Positions 1 through 9,845 are shown, numbered from the stretch's first letter. The stretch: DNA of 38,338 bases from Clostridia bacterium (GCA_017522795.1 JAFWXZ010000027.1:1-38338); one strand, 5' to 3'. Made by a program: numbers and translations. The notes: a model not told the origin generated them from the letters alone.

Positions 1-430
1 CACTCGCATCTGCCGTCAACAAATACGTGATTGTGAGGGGGAACATAGTTAGGATCTTCCTCACCGCACTCACATCTGCCATCAACAAATACGTGATTGT
101 GAGGGGGAACATAGTTAGGATCTTCCTCACCGCACTCACATCTGCCATCAACAAATACGTGATTGTGAGGAGGAACATAGTTAGGATCTTCCTCGCCGCA
201 CTCACATCTGCCATCAACGAATACGTGATTGTGAGGAGGAACATAGTTAGGGTCTTCCTCTCCGCACTCGCATCTGCCGTCAACGAATACGTGATTGTGA
301 GGAGGAACATAGTTCGGATCTTCCTCTCCGCACTCGCATCTGCCATCAACGAATACGTGATCATGCGGGGGAACATAGTTAGGATCTTCCTCACCGCACT
401 CGCATCTGCCGTCAACAAAATTGTGGGTGT
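1..430 (-). repeat. 66-bp in-frame tandem repeats
   Basis: About six and a half copies of a 66-bp unit run to the left edge and probably continue beyond it. The unit is a multiple of three, encodes 22 residues, and copies differ by scattered, often silent, substitutions (for example GGGGGA versus GGAGGA). The copy number is likely to vary between strains through slippage or recombination. Confidence 0.93.
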
Positions 431-1514
431 GCTCGGTCGTGGGAACGTCACAACGGTAGAGAGAAATTGCGTACTGAACGTCGTTTGTATCCCAAGGGCC
501 ATACTCCACTTCCTGCGTAACTCCCTCAAGGAAGCCGTCCTCGCCGCAGATAAAGTAAAATCTATCGTCAAACTCGCGCAGACGAAGGGTGAACATTGCG
601 CCACCAACGCTGTCATAATGCTGAGCGTACATAAGAAGGTCGCCCTCCTTAACGTTTTCACCTATTACGCCCCAGGAAAGCTGCTCTGCGTGAGTGTTGC
701 CTTCCCAATCTCTGTACGTATCCTCGGTAACCTCGGTGGTGTAGAAATCAATTATCCAGGCGGAAGAATCCCACTGACCGTACTCACCGTATGCATATCT
801 GGGGACACCCATAAAGCCGTTGTAATCATAGCCTTGACTCTGGAAAGGATATACGCAATAGTTGGGAAGAATAGGCATAACCACGTGAAGCCCCTGCTCA
901 TCCTGGCCCCAGCTCCACTGATCGGGATTTACATCAAACATAAACTCAAGGGGTCTTCCGTCACCCGGAATATCCTGACCGACAAGGCTGATGCTGCCAT
1001 CGGGAGCTGCATTAACGGGAATTGCATTTCCCACACCGTCGGGACACCAGATATTACTCTCTTCATCGGGATTAGAGTCATCAAGACCGCCGAGAACAAA
1101 ATGCTGGCCGTTAACCTCGGCAACGAATATGTAAAGATCCTCCTCGTTCACATCATCAAGAGATGTAACTCTATTGTAAACGGGAGTATCAAGTCCGCAA
1201 TTAACACACTTGCCTGTATCTTGGCTGAATTGGTGACCTGTTGCAGGGTCTTTCAAAATATCCTGCTCTCTGAGCCAATAATTATCCTCATCAACAAGAT
1301 ATTGCTTATTTTCGTCAAGGTAGCTGTAGCAATCCTCGCAATACCAATATGCGATGCATCCGGGTTCAAAGCAGGTAGGTGCTTTTCCCTCATAGAACAC
1401 CGCATTCTCGTGGGAACAACCGTTATCCGCAAATACATACAGCGGCAGAATGCCAACAAGCATAACAAGGCAAAGGATAATTCCCACAAAACGAGCGCTT
1501 ACATTATTTTTCAT
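1..1514 (-). CDS. Secreted surface protein with 22-residue Cys/His repeats, C-terminus cut by window edge
   Basis: The ATG at 1512-1514 has a strong AGGAGG ribosome-binding site in front. It opens a signal peptide (basic MKNN start, hydrophobic core to about residue 27, then ADNGCSHEN). The reading frame stays open to base 3, so at least 504 residues are present and the C-terminus is missing. Residues about 30-100 carry spaced cysteines (CEDC, CVNCG) like the modules in neighbouring exported proteins. Residues about 105-355 form an unrecognised, probably beta-rich domain with many Trp and Tyr. From about residue 360 onward there are at least six copies of a 22-residue repeat, HNHVFVDGRCECG followed by EEDPNYVPP. 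Each copy offers two His and two Cys, so metal binding is possible but unproven. The gene lies 39 bp downstream of the preceding lipoprotein gene and is probably co-transcribed. No enzymatic domain was recognised. Confidence 0.8.
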   Translation of the reverse strand, partial: MKNNVSARFVGIILCLVMLVGILPLYVFADNGCSHENAVFYEGKAPTCFEPGCIAYWYCEDCYSYLDENKQYLVDEDNYWLREQDILKDPATGHQFSQDTGKCVNCGLDTPVYNRVTSLDDVNEEDLYIFVAEVNGQHFVLGGLDDSNPDEESNIWCPDGVGNAIPVNAAPDGSISLVGQDIPGDGRPLEFMFDVNPDQWSWGQDEQGLHVVMPILPNYCVYPFQSQGYDYNGFMGVPRYAYGEYGQWDSSAWIIDFYTTEVTEDTYRDWEGNTHAEQLSWGVIGENVKEGDLLMYAQHYDSVGGAMFTLRLREFDDRFYFICGEDGFLEGVTQEVEYGPWDTNDVQYAISLYRCDVPTTEHTHNFVDGRCECGEEDPNYVPPHDHVFVDGRCECGEEDPNYVPPHNHVFVDGRCECGEEDPNYVPPHNHVFVDGRCECGEEDPNYVPPHNHVFVDGRCECGEEDPNYVPPHNHVFVDGRCECGEEDPNYVPPHNHVFVDGRCE

Positions 1515-1553
1515 ACTATCCTCCTTTGGTTGATCGTTCTTTTTTTCCTAATC

Positions 1554-4205
1554 CTATTCAGCCACCTCGGTCACAAGCTCAAAGGTAAAGATCTTTGAAT
1601 TAAGGTCGTAGGTGAGGTCGTAGATGCCTGCGTTCGGGATATAAAGCATATTGCCCTCGTTGAACTCCATCACGGTGACCAGCGATCTGTCCGAATCCTC
1701 GTGGAGAATCATAGGAAGTGCCTCAAAGGCAGAGTTATCAATATAAATATTGGCGCTTTCTGTGAACTCAAAGCGCTTTGTAACTATGCCATTCTCGTCT
1801 GCGTGGGCCTCCTCGTAGGTGTCGCTATAAAACAGATATACCAATGCGTTCGCATAGCTGACGTCGTAAATATCAATCATCAGCACGCCTGTTTCTGTGT
1901 TATAGGTAAGGTCGGCCTTGCAGTTCCAGACGAAGCTGAACATATTGTAGCTCTCATGAAGCTTTACAAGCGAGGTGTCAACGGCAGGATCAAAGCTTAT
2001 GGGAAGTTCCTCATAGTCGCTGTCCTTGATGGAAAGGTAATCTCCTGCCGAAACGGCGAGACCGGTATACTTAAACGTATTGCCCTCGGAATAAACGCTG
2101 ATAAAGCTGCCCTCGTGGTAGATTATATATTTTTCGGAGGTGGTAGTGCCGCCGCCTTCTGTGCCGCCCGAGGCTACAAAGCGTACCTCGTGGGTGGTCT
2201 TGTTGATATAGAAGTCATATTTACCTGCCGTCTGGAAGGTGATGATTCTACCGTCGGTGACAATACCTGTCGTTCCCGCGGCGAGAGTCATATCTGAGAT
2301 GTAGCTGCGATTGGTATCCCATACCTTGAACTCATCCCAGGCGCCGAGAGTCAGACCGAGATAGCACATCTCATTCGGGTCGTCCGGGTTTTCCACCAGG
2401 GTGAGCTTATTGTCATAGGAGATATAAATTGACATCGGCAGCACGGGATCTTCCTCGGGAGGATCTATCTCTGTGCCCTCCTCAGGTGTGATGGTCACAA
2501 CGCCGTCTGCAATATTATAGCTGAGAGTGTACTTGCCCGCCTTTGAGAAGAAGAGCATAGTCGTACCCTCTGACTCTATAACGTTGGCAATGCCCGAGGG
2601 GGTATCCGAGGAGATGCTGACAGGCAGGAAGGAGTAGTCTGCCTTAAGGAAGGCTATATTGGTATATGCATCTGCCTCCAGCTCATAGGTAAGGCGTCCG
2701 CCGCTCTCCTCAAGCTCTACGAATCCGCCGTCAAGGTACATAAGATAGCCGTCGCCAAGGTCCACCTCTATAATGTTGATAACATTACAGTATGGCAGAT
2801 ATTCAACCACATATGTGCCTGCCTTCTTGAGCGTAATGCCGTATGCAGGCTTTGTGTAAGAGCCTTCCTTTATGCTGCCCACGTACTTGTCAATGGCATT
2901 ACCCTCTACATATACCGTAGAGAGAAGCGTCCACGGCTTTCTATCGTAACGGTCGCCGATATAGAAGCTGTCTCCCGCCTCGGCACGAAGTATTCCTCTG
3001 TAAATGGAAATATTTTCAAGGTCAACCGTATCAAGCCATTCATCCTGTCTTGAGAACACATCGTCGGTCAGCTGCCATGTGTAATAGTTATACTCGTCAT
3101 CGCCCTTTTCAAGCGTGACCTTTTCCATCTCGGTTGTCTCGCCGCCAAAAACGGTGATAGTAGGCTTTATGCTGTCCGGAAGATTATGGCGGGTAAGAGT
3201 TATCTTACCGTCGCCGCCTATATCAAAGGCAAGCCACCAGTCAGAAAGCAAACCCTCGGCAAAGACTATCTCGCCGTTTTTACCGCGGGAGTAGGACCAC
3301 TTGTCCCAGTCGTTTGTGTCGCCGAGATCATCATAGTCATATACGGCGTCGGTGTTCATATCTATAACGCGGAGAGAGGTGGTACCGTCCGAGCCGAAAA
3401 GACCGAATACGTATGCCTTCATCTCGGGGTCATCGTAGTAATCGGTATAGCTCATCGGGAAGAGCATGGGCATATTATCGGTGCGCAAGCTGGTTATCTC
3501 AACGACAAGACCGTCGGGAATGTAGCCGTTCATAGAGAGCTCGGTCGTGCCGTCCTTTTTCAGAACGAGCCTCAGATCACAGGTGGCTGTAATACGAACC
3601 TTCTTGGTAACAGGATCAATGTTGCCTTTGCTAACGCCAAGGCTGCTGTATTTCCACTCGGCTACGGTATATTCAAGCACGGAGGAGGGATCGTCACCAA
3701 TGCAAATACTCACCGTCTGACCCTCATTTACCGACAGATCGGAGAGTGAGAGGGTTATCTCGGTGTCATCCGCCTTATCCTGCTTAAGCTCGCCCGCTAC
3801 CGCCCCGTCAAGACAGACAGAAAAATCGGGTGTAAGCTTTGGAATTATTGCATCAGAGATAAGCTGATGATCCCTGTCAAAGCTCTTACCGCACGCACTG
3901 CACTCATAGTAGCCGAGGCAGCCGTTCTCAAATAAGGTAGGAGCCTTTGCCTCCGTCCACGCGCCGAGCTTGTGATCGCCAAGCACGTATGTCACATCCT
4001 CGTCACCGCATTCTGTGCAGGTGCGTATTGCTTTACCTGTTCTGAGGCAGTCGTTTTCCTCAACTAAAACAAATTCGCCGTAGGAGTGATCGCCGTTCTC
4101 GCATTTCTTGGTATCGTGATTCGTGTTATCACAGGACGATAAGAAAATCGCAAGACATAGAGTGAGTAAAACAGTCAAGCATATCAGTCCAAATCTTTTT
4201 TTCAT
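1554..4205 (-). CDS. Large surface lipoprotein with Cys-rich N-terminus and repeated beta domains
   Basis: The start is fixed by an AGGAGG site about 9 bases before the ATG. The 883-residue product begins with a lipoprotein signal peptide ending in the lipobox LSSC, lipidated Cys25, so it should be anchored to the outer face of the membrane. Residues about 34-125 hold a CxxCG/CxxCG module (CTECG, CSACGK) shared with other exported proteins here. Residues about 130-520 look like a beta-rich domain. The C-terminal part (about 520-880) contains four loosely similar modules of 80-100 residues, each with a hydrophobic 'GKYxLxYN' or 'GIYDLTYD' type strand near its end, as in extracellular carbohydrate-binding or SusE-like beta sandwiches. 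That comparison is by eye only. No catalytic motif was seen. It lies between two other exported-protein genes and is probably in the same transcript; a role in adhesion or glycan binding is inferred. Confidence 0.85.
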   Translation of the reverse strand: MKKRFGLICLTVLLTLCLAIFLSSCDNTNHDTKKCENGDHSYGEFVLVEENDCLRTGKAIRTCTECGDEDVTYVLGDHKLGAWTEAKAPTLFENGCLGYYECSACGKSFDRDHQLISDAIIPKLTPDFSVCLDGAVAGELKQDKADDTEITLSLSDLSVNEGQTVSICIGDDPSSVLEYTVAEWKYSSLGVSKGNIDPVTKKVRITATCDLRLVLKKDGTTELSMNGYIPDGLVVEITSLRTDNMPMLFPMSYTDYYDDPEMKAYVFGLFGSDGTTSLRVIDMNTDAVYDYDDLGDTNDWDKWSYSRGKNGEIVFAEGLLSDWWLAFDIGGDGKITLTRHNLPDSIKPTITVFGGETTEMEKVTLEKGDDEYNYYTWQLTDDVFSRQDEWLDTVDLENISIYRGILRAEAGDSFYIGDRYDRKPWTLLSTVYVEGNAIDKYVGSIKEGSYTKPAYGITLKKAGTYVVEYLPYCNVINIIEVDLGDGYLMYLDGGFVELEESGGRLTYELEADAYTNIAFLKADYSFLPVSISSDTPSGIANVIESEGTTMLFFSKAGKYTLSYNIADGVVTITPEEGTEIDPPEEDPVLPMSIYISYDNKLTLVENPDDPNEMCYLGLTLGAWDEFKVWDTNRSYISDMTLAAGTTGIVTDGRIITFQTAGKYDFYINKTTHEVRFVASGGTEGGGTTTSEKYIIYHEGSFISVYSEGNTFKYTGLAVSAGDYLSIKDSDYEELPISFDPAVDTSLVKLHESYNMFSFVWNCKADLTYNTETGVLMIDIYDVSYANALVYLFYSDTYEEAHADENGIVTKRFEFTESANIYIDNSAFEALPMILHEDSDRSLVTVMEFNEGNMLYIPNAGIYDLTYDLNSKIFTFELVTEVAE

Positions 4206-4227
4206 TTTTCTTTCCTCCTTTTCTTGC

Positions 4228-4249
4228 CCCCTGCCCCGAAGGACAGGGG
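4228..4249 (-). other. Stable intercistronic hairpin with UUCG loop
   Basis: Read on the minus strand, CCCCTGTCC-TTCG-GGGCAGGGG forms a nine-pair stem (one U-G pair) closed by a UUCG tetraloop. It lies in the 73-bp gap between the 1795-residue protein gene and the downstream lipoprotein gene. No T-run follows, so it is a poor terminator. It may instead stabilise or separate mRNA segments, which would let the genes of one transcript be expressed at different levels. Confidence 0.6.
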
Positions 4250-4278
4250 ATATTTTTCGTTAAAGTGCTTAAAATATA

Positions 4279-7200
4279 TTACTGGTTTTTAAATACGTCT
4301 AAAAGCTCGGAGAATCTCTTTTCCTTGAATACTGCTATAAGATCGTTAAAGCTTCTCTTTCTGAGTCCGAACCAGATTCCTGCATATCCGCCTGCGGCGG
4401 CTACCACGGTAGAGCCTGCAACGATTGCGATTATTCCGCCCACGCTAAGGCCCTCGTCGGAATTGTTGGGATTCTCGGGGTTCTCGGGATTCTCGGGGTT
4501 CTCGGGATTCTCGGGGTTCTCGGGGTTCTCGGGATTTTCGGGATTCTCGGGATTCTCGGGGTTCTCGGGATTCTCGGGGTTCTCGGGGTTCTCGGGATTT
4601 TCGGGATTTTCGGGGTTCTCGGGATTTTCGGGATTTTCGGGATTTTCGGGATTCTCGGGATTCTCGGGTGTATCAAGGGTTGCGCCACAGGTGTCACAAA
4701 TGCCGTTGCCATCAGCGTCCGAGCATTCGCTCAGAGTCTCGCCACATACGTCACAGTCGTGGTCGCTGTCGCCGTCATTACATTCGCTTGCCGCCCTGTT
4801 ACAGTAGTCGCAGATATGACTGCCCTCTGCCGCCTCGTGTGTGCCCACGTTTCCAAAACAGGTGTCGCAGATATGGTCGGTGTTTACGTCCTCGCACTGG
4901 GTAACTACTGCGTGACAGTAGCCGCAATTATGACTGCCGAGCGCCGCCTCGTGAGTACCCATCGACTCGCCGTGAAGGTCGCAGAGATGGTTTCTGTCGC
5001 TGTCGATACAGGAGCCAACGTTCTCGCCACATACGTCGCACTTGCCGTCTCTGTTGTCGTCAGCACATTCGCTTACCGTTTTGCTGCAATAGTCGCAGGT
5101 GTGCTTTCCTGCCGCCGCCTCGTGAGTACCCACGGCAGTAGAACAGATGTCGCATCTGTGGTCAAGGTTGATATCCTCGCAGGAGGTTACTCTCACGCCA
5201 CAGTATTCGCAGTTGTGTCCGCCCTCTGACGCCTCGTGAGTGCCAACGGTTGCATCACAGGTGTCGCACCTATGGTTGCGATCGTTGTCGGTTGGATGCA
5301 GACAGGAGTATTCGCACTCGGTACAAGCGCCATCCTCCCAGCTGTGAGGCTCCTCGGCAACAACAACGGTTCCACAGCAGCCGTGAACAAGCTTGTGGGT
5401 GTCGGCGTCGGTTATCCATTCAGCCTCCTCTACGTGAGAGGTGGGAACTCTGGTAGCAAAGCAGATATTACACTCTCTGTCGCATACGTCGTCAAAGATA
5501 TGATCCTCGATGTCAAAGCGGTAGCCGTCACCGCCTACGCACTCCTTCCAGTGAGAGTCGCCGTCCTTCTGCCAAGTGTCACCGGGAGTGTGAACGTGGT
5601 CGAGGGTGGGAGTGATTACAAATTCGCATATAGTACAGATCTGAGGATTATGCTCGGTAGCCGCAGGGCCGGGTGTGTGAGGTGTGAGCTCGTCAATAGC
5701 TCCACAGCCCTGTACGGTACATACCCTTGCGTGACCATCGGGAACCTTATAATCAAGGGTTTCGGAGTAGATGTGATCGCCTCTTGTCTGGGTCTCAAAA
5801 TATCTCTCATCGCTGATGCTGTCACAGCGTGTGCAGTCGTACCAATAGCTGTCAAAGTGCTGACAGTCCTCTGCCTCTGCCTTAAGGTGAGCATTGTCAA
5901 CTATCTTCTCAACGTAGTAATGGCCGAGAGCCTCTCCGTACTCAAAGCTTCCGCTTCCGATCGCACCGCAGGTACAGCTGTAACGGTAGGTCGCCTTATG
6001 TGTGCAGTCGGCGCCGCTGACCTTATAATCCTCGGTCGCCACCTGCTGATCGAATACGCAGACGTGAGGAACTATTACCTCGCCTACGTTTATTGTGATA
6101 GATTTAACGCTTTCGTCAGCATCGGTAACGGTAATGGTAGCGGTGGTTGCCGCAACGCCCACTGCGGGACGGTTAGCTCTAACAACTCCCTCTGCATCTA
6201 TTGTGATCCAGGAGGGTCCCTCTACCGAGTATACGTAGGGAGCCTTACCGCCGCTTACTGCACCGCTGACGTCAAAGCTTGTAGTTGCGTTCGTATATCC
6301 CTCGGGAATATCGAAGGAGCTTCTGTCCTCGAAGGCGAGCGAGCCGTAGCCGATGGTTATAGTGGTATATTCGCTTGCAAAGGCGGAGGCGGTGGGTGCG
6401 AATCTTATCTCGTAGCTGCCAACGCCAAGATTAAGTATATTACCAAGGCAGTTGATCCAACCGTCCTCGCCGGAGGTTCTGTACTGCATATTATTGTTAA
6501 GACCGGAGATTATGCCGTCATTTGCACCAAAAGAGGATGCGTCGGTCTTTAAAAGTCCGCCGGGTGCTGCGGGTCTGCTCGGGATCTGAAGCACCTGTGC
6601 ATCACTGTCACAGCTGCCGCCGTTAACCCTTACTATATTCAAGGTCTTGCCGAGCCAGCTTGAAGGAATATTATAAACATCGTTTTCAGCAGTAAACTCT
6701 ACTGTATCAATTCCATCTCCGCTGATGCGATAGGTGGCTCCTACCGTAAGATTCTTAAGTCTTTCTCTTATATAATCAACAGAAAGCGCAGGAGTTCTTT
6801 CCTTTACGTAAATAACAAAGCTCTTGGTAATGCCGAGCTCTACCGTTCTTACGTTTACGGTATAGGCTCCCGTATCACCGTATACGGTTATGTAAATCGT
6901 GCTTACACCGTTTATAGGAGCGCCAATATTCAGATAAACGTTACCGCTTCCGCCAACAACGGTAGCCTCCACGTTGGGATATTCCGCATCGGAGGGTGTA
7001 ACGGTGGCTACCACCTGACCCGAGCCGTTTGGTAAGAGCGTAATGCTGTCCTTATTAAGCTCAAGTCCGCTTACAGGCTTGCTTGTGTTGTATGCGCCGT
7101 AGCTGATGGTGAACTCAATGCTTCTGTCGTCGGCGGTCTCATAGGTGCCTGCCGCATCGGTGGCTCTTATTGTTGCGGTGCCTGCTGTACAGGGCTTATA

Positions 7201-9666
7201 TACCTGGCCGCCAAGCTTACCGTTATAGGTAGTGGTAAAGTCGATAGCCGAGGGCAGACGTCCCTCGATAACCTCGAACTTCCAGTAGTAAGAGCCCTGG
7301 TTTGCGGTATATCCGCCACGAATGTACGCCCAGAGGTTTACGCCAATGTAATCACCAACGTCGCCTGCGGGGATCTCAAGCAGACCGTCGCCTACCCACT
7401 TGAGAGGAGCGGGCTCTGCCGAATACTCGAATACTACGTGGTCGAGGATGTTGCCCTCAAGGTCTGCCATATAGAAGTCCTCGTAGTAATAGTGATCATC
7501 GGTGTCCTTCCAATAATAGTTATTATCTGCGGGGGTGGTGGTCACCGTGTTGGGATTCATATAATAAGGAACATAGCTTGCATAAACTGCGCCTGTCAGA
7601 TCAAGCCTTCCGCCCTCGGTAAGATCGATATTAGTCGCACCGTCAATGGCAAGACAGTCATAGCTGCCACCCTGGTTGTCGGTGTATACGGTAATATCGG
7701 GAGAGGATTTTGATATGGATGCGGAACAGATACCGTGGATCTCGGTGTACTCGCTGCCACGTATATCAATATTTACCTCAACCGAGGAGCAGTCCTCAAT
7801 GCTGACGGGTCCGTTATAGTTACCGTAAAGTCTTACCTTGCTTGCGCTTGTATTATTGTTCTTAAGGGTAACGCTCCAGCTCTTCGCCACTGCGCTGTCA
7901 ACGAACTTAAGATAGCCGTACTGAGCGATGCCCGCAAAGCTCGAGTCGCCGGTAAAGTCGGATGCAAGATCCATATTTACACTACCGCCCGACAGGTACA
8001 GTGAAGCCTCAATGCCTGTATAGGACTTGGTGTAATTCTGCGGTGTCTTAATGTTAAGAGTGCCGCCCGCATCTGCCGAAAGATTAATATCCTTCGTAGC
8101 GTAGGTGGATTTAATACCTACGGTATTATCGTCGGTAAGGGTTATGGTGTTGTTGCCCTTAAGGTGAATATTAAGCAGACCCTCGGTGCTGATGGGACCG
8201 CCGTTATATCCGTTAAGAGTAAGGGTGGCAGTATCACCGTCATAGCTCCAGCCTGCGCCTGAGCCATCGGTCTTCATATTAACGGGATCCGCACTGCCTA
8301 CGGTAACGAATCTGTCCTTATCGGCAACAGCTCCGTAATCGATAGTAAAGGTCAGCTCTCTGTCATCGGAGTAGTCGTAGGGAGTGCCGTTCTTATCGGT
8401 GAAGAGGATGGTAACGCTACCCGCATCGCATGGAGACTCGAAGCGACCGTTAAGCAGACCGCCCTGGTATGCAATATAAAGTCCCTCGGGAAGCTGTCCA
8501 TCCGTCACCTGCGCCTTAAGATAGTAGCCGTCATAGGTGCTGGTACCTCTGATAGCGGCGAGAAGATTAACCGAGAAGTTGTCGTCAACCTTGCCTGATG
8601 GAATAGAAATATGATTTTTGCCTACCCATTTAAGCTCGGCGGGAGTGTCGCTGTATTCAAAGACAGTCTTTTCGCAAATCGCACCGTCAAGGGTGGAGAG
8701 AATATAATCGCCCGAATACATTGCGCTGTTATCGTACTCAAGCCAGATGTAGTCGTTATTCTCGGGAGTGGTGGTAACGGTATTTACGCCGGATGAGCCA
8801 CCGATAGAGTTCATTCCCACGGTGCCGTTCAGCTCAACGTAGCCGCCCTCGGTGAGCGACATAGACTGAAGCGAGTCTACTACCATACGGTATTTTGCAA
8901 GACCGCCGCTGTTGTCGGCAGTCGCCACTATTCTGGGAGATGATTTGTAAACGTCAAGATAGTTGAAGGCGATAACCGTATCGTTCTCCGAGCCTACAAG
9001 ATCCACGTTGACCTCAACGTCACTTCTCTCGGCAATATTCATTCCGTTGTAGAAGCCGTAGATCAGGCCGCTTGAATCCACGGTGCGCTCAATATCCACG
9101 TTTATTTCTACTCTGCCCGTTCCCCCACGGTCAAAGCTTGCGTTACGCTCGAAGGCATAGAGAAAGCCCGAGGAGGCGGTGGTAATATCAATATTAAGTG
9201 TACCGCTCTTGAATATGGTTGCGCCCGAAACTGCGGAGAAATAGGTATTAAGATCGCCTACGATATTAAGCGTACCGCCCTCGTCAGCGGTGATAGTCGC
9301 CGTGCCGTCTGCATAATTAAGATTAATACCGTACTGCGTTCCCGACGTAGCGGTGGAGTCAAGGGTCAGGGTGTTCTCGCCCACCAGATGAAGATTAATA
9401 TCTCCGTTGGTGGTGATGCTTCTGCCGCTGTAACCGTTAAGGGTAAGGGTTGCGCTCTCCGCATCCCAGCTGTATCCCTGTCCGCTTGAATTGGCTTCCG
9501 ACGTCATAACAGTCTGGGTGCCGTCGGTTGCGGTCAGGGTAACGGCGGTGGCATTAAGAGCCGAAGCCTCCCCCGGCAGCATAAGAAAGCCCACGCCGAC
9601 AGCAATCATCAGCGCCAGCATACTGCATATCAGTCGTAAATTCATTTTACCGGTAGTATTTTTCAT
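4279..9666 (-). CDS. Giant membrane-anchored surface protein with Cys-rich repeats and (ENP)n stalk
   Basis: The 1795-residue product begins with a signal peptide (residues about 8-37) behind a perfect AAGGAGG site. Two tandem modules follow (about 38-450 and 455-860). Each opens with 'GxxWDxxxATLTLNGY', as in secreted carbohydrate-binding/beta-helix proteins of the Cthe_2159 (DUF4353) type. Next come an Ig-like BIG2-type domain (about 865-955) and a putative Ig domain (about 1118-1195). Residues about 1200-1665 are Cys-rich: zinc-ribbon-like CxxC units, then repeats alternating CDxC with GTHEA and CDYC, resembling calcium-binding dockerin/TSP3 loops. An (ENP)22 stalk (about 1667-1732) leads to one transmembrane helix (about 1742-1767) and a basic tail. 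No LPXTG motif is present, so anchoring is by the helix. The short tail repeats itself (FNDLIAVFKEK / FSELLDVFKNQ). An adhesin-like role is inferred. Confidence 0.85.
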   Translation of the reverse strand: MKNTTGKMNLRLICSMLALMIAVGVGFLMLPGEASALNATAVTLTATDGTQTVMTSEANSSGQGYSWDAESATLTLNGYSGRSITTNGDINLHLVGENTLTLDSTATSGTQYGINLNYADGTATITADEGGTLNIVGDLNTYFSAVSGATIFKSGTLNIDITTASSGFLYAFERNASFDRGGTGRVEINVDIERTVDSSGLIYGFYNGMNIAERSDVEVNVDLVGSENDTVIAFNYLDVYKSSPRIVATADNSGGLAKYRMVVDSLQSMSLTEGGYVELNGTVGMNSIGGSSGVNTVTTTPENNDYIWLEYDNSAMYSGDYILSTLDGAICEKTVFEYSDTPAELKWVGKNHISIPSGKVDDNFSVNLLAAIRGTSTYDGYYLKAQVTDGQLPEGLYIAYQGGLLNGRFESPCDAGSVTILFTDKNGTPYDYSDDRELTFTIDYGAVADKDRFVTVGSADPVNMKTDGSGAGWSYDGDTATLTLNGYNGGPISTEGLLNIHLKGNNTITLTDDNTVGIKSTYATKDINLSADAGGTLNIKTPQNYTKSYTGIEASLYLSGGSVNMDLASDFTGDSSFAGIAQYGYLKFVDSAVAKSWSVTLKNNNTSASKVRLYGNYNGPVSIEDCSSVEVNIDIRGSEYTEIHGICSASISKSSPDITVYTDNQGGSYDCLAIDGATNIDLTEGGRLDLTGAVYASYVPYYMNPNTVTTTPADNNYYWKDTDDHYYYEDFYMADLEGNILDHVVFEYSAEPAPLKWVGDGLLEIPAGDVGDYIGVNLWAYIRGGYTANQGSYYWKFEVIEGRLPSAIDFTTTYNGKLGGQVYKPCTAGTATIRATDAAGTYETADDRSIEFTISYGAYNTSKPVSGLELNKDSITLLPNGSGQVVATVTPSDAEYPNVEATVVGGSGNVYLNIGAPINGVSTIYITVYGDTGAYTVNVRTVELGITKSFVIYVKERTPALSVDYIRERLKNLTVGATYRISGDGIDTVEFTAENDVYNIPSSWLGKTLNIVRVNGGSCDSDAQVLQIPSRPAAPGGLLKTDASSFGANDGIISGLNNNMQYRTSGEDGWINCLGNILNLGVGSYEIRFAPTASAFASEYTTITIGYGSLAFEDRSSFDIPEGYTNATTSFDVSGAVSGGKAPYVYSVEGPSWITIDAEGVVRANRPAVGVAATTATITVTDADESVKSITINVGEVIVPHVCVFDQQVATEDYKVSGADCTHKATYRYSCTCGAIGSGSFEYGEALGHYYVEKIVDNAHLKAEAEDCQHFDSYWYDCTRCDSISDERYFETQTRGDHIYSETLDYKVPDGHARVCTVQGCGAIDELTPHTPGPAATEHNPQICTICEFVITPTLDHVHTPGDTWQKDGDSHWKECVGGDGYRFDIEDHIFDDVCDRECNICFATRVPTSHVEEAEWITDADTHKLVHGCCGTVVVAEEPHSWEDGACTECEYSCLHPTDNDRNHRCDTCDATVGTHEASEGGHNCEYCGVRVTSCEDINLDHRCDICSTAVGTHEAAAGKHTCDYCSKTVSECADDNRDGKCDVCGENVGSCIDSDRNHLCDLHGESMGTHEAALGSHNCGYCHAVVTQCEDVNTDHICDTCFGNVGTHEAAEGSHICDYCNRAASECNDGDSDHDCDVCGETLSECSDADGNGICDTCGATLDTPENPENPENPENPENPENPENPENPENPENPENPENPENPENPENPENPENPENPENPENPENPENPNNSDEGLSVGGIIAIVAGSTVVAAAGGYAGIWFGLRKRSFNDLIAVFKEKRFSELLDVFKNQ
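4472..4669 (-). repeat. 22 copies of a 9-bp repeat encoding Glu-Asn-Pro
   Basis: Twenty-two tandem 9-bp units encode an Asn-Pro-Glu stalk just before the C-terminal membrane helix of the giant surface protein. Units differ only at silent positions (gattctcgg, ggttctcgg, gattttcgg in plus-strand reading), so selection keeps the peptide while the DNA drifts. Copy number can change in nine-base steps without breaking the frame, making stalk length a likely strain-variable trait. Confidence 0.95.
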
Positions 9667-9702
9667 AATAACTCCTCCTTAAAATATTTTCTTTACATCT
9701 CC

Positions 9703-9711
9703 ATTATAGCA
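9703..9711 (-). promoter_or_regulatory. Extended -10 promoter for the surface-protein genes
   Basis: On the minus strand the sequence TGCTATAAT gives an extended -10 element about 37 bases before the start codon of the 1795-residue protein. No good -35 hexamer lies 17 bases upstream, which suggests that an activator may help. The LuxR-type regulator encoded directly upstream is an obvious candidate, by inference from position only. Confidence 0.5.
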
Positions 9712-9793
9712 ATTCAAGGCAGAAAAATATATAAAATAAGAGGGTGCTTTTCGGGTAATGTGGGGGTGTTTTATGGGTGTGCGGGCAAAAAGA

Positions 9794-9823
9794 AAAGACG
9801 GTATTTTGAAAAATACCGTCTTT
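9794..9823 (-). terminator. Rho-independent terminator of the LuxR-type regulator gene
   Basis: A near-perfect inverted repeat (AAAGACGGTATTTT and its complement) separated by two bases is followed on the minus strand by TCTTTTTG. It lies about 20 bases beyond the stop of the regulator gene and separates it from the surface-protein genes downstream. Confidence 0.85.
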
Positions 9824-9845
9824 ATGTCAATATTAGTTGTCAAAT

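Noticed and set aside
1-430. CRISPR array
   Set aside because: The repeats are directly adjacent, of coding length (66), in frame and without unique spacers.
27-1598. 523-residue open frame on the plus strand over the 66-bp repeats
   Set aside because: It is the exact antisense of the repeats and of the partial secreted protein, with no ribosome-binding site; the minus frame has a signal peptide and AGGAGG.
4265-4807. Plus-strand frame encoding a (GFS)n protein
   Set aside because: It mirrors the ENP repeat of the minus-strand gene; repeats of nine bases leave several frames open.
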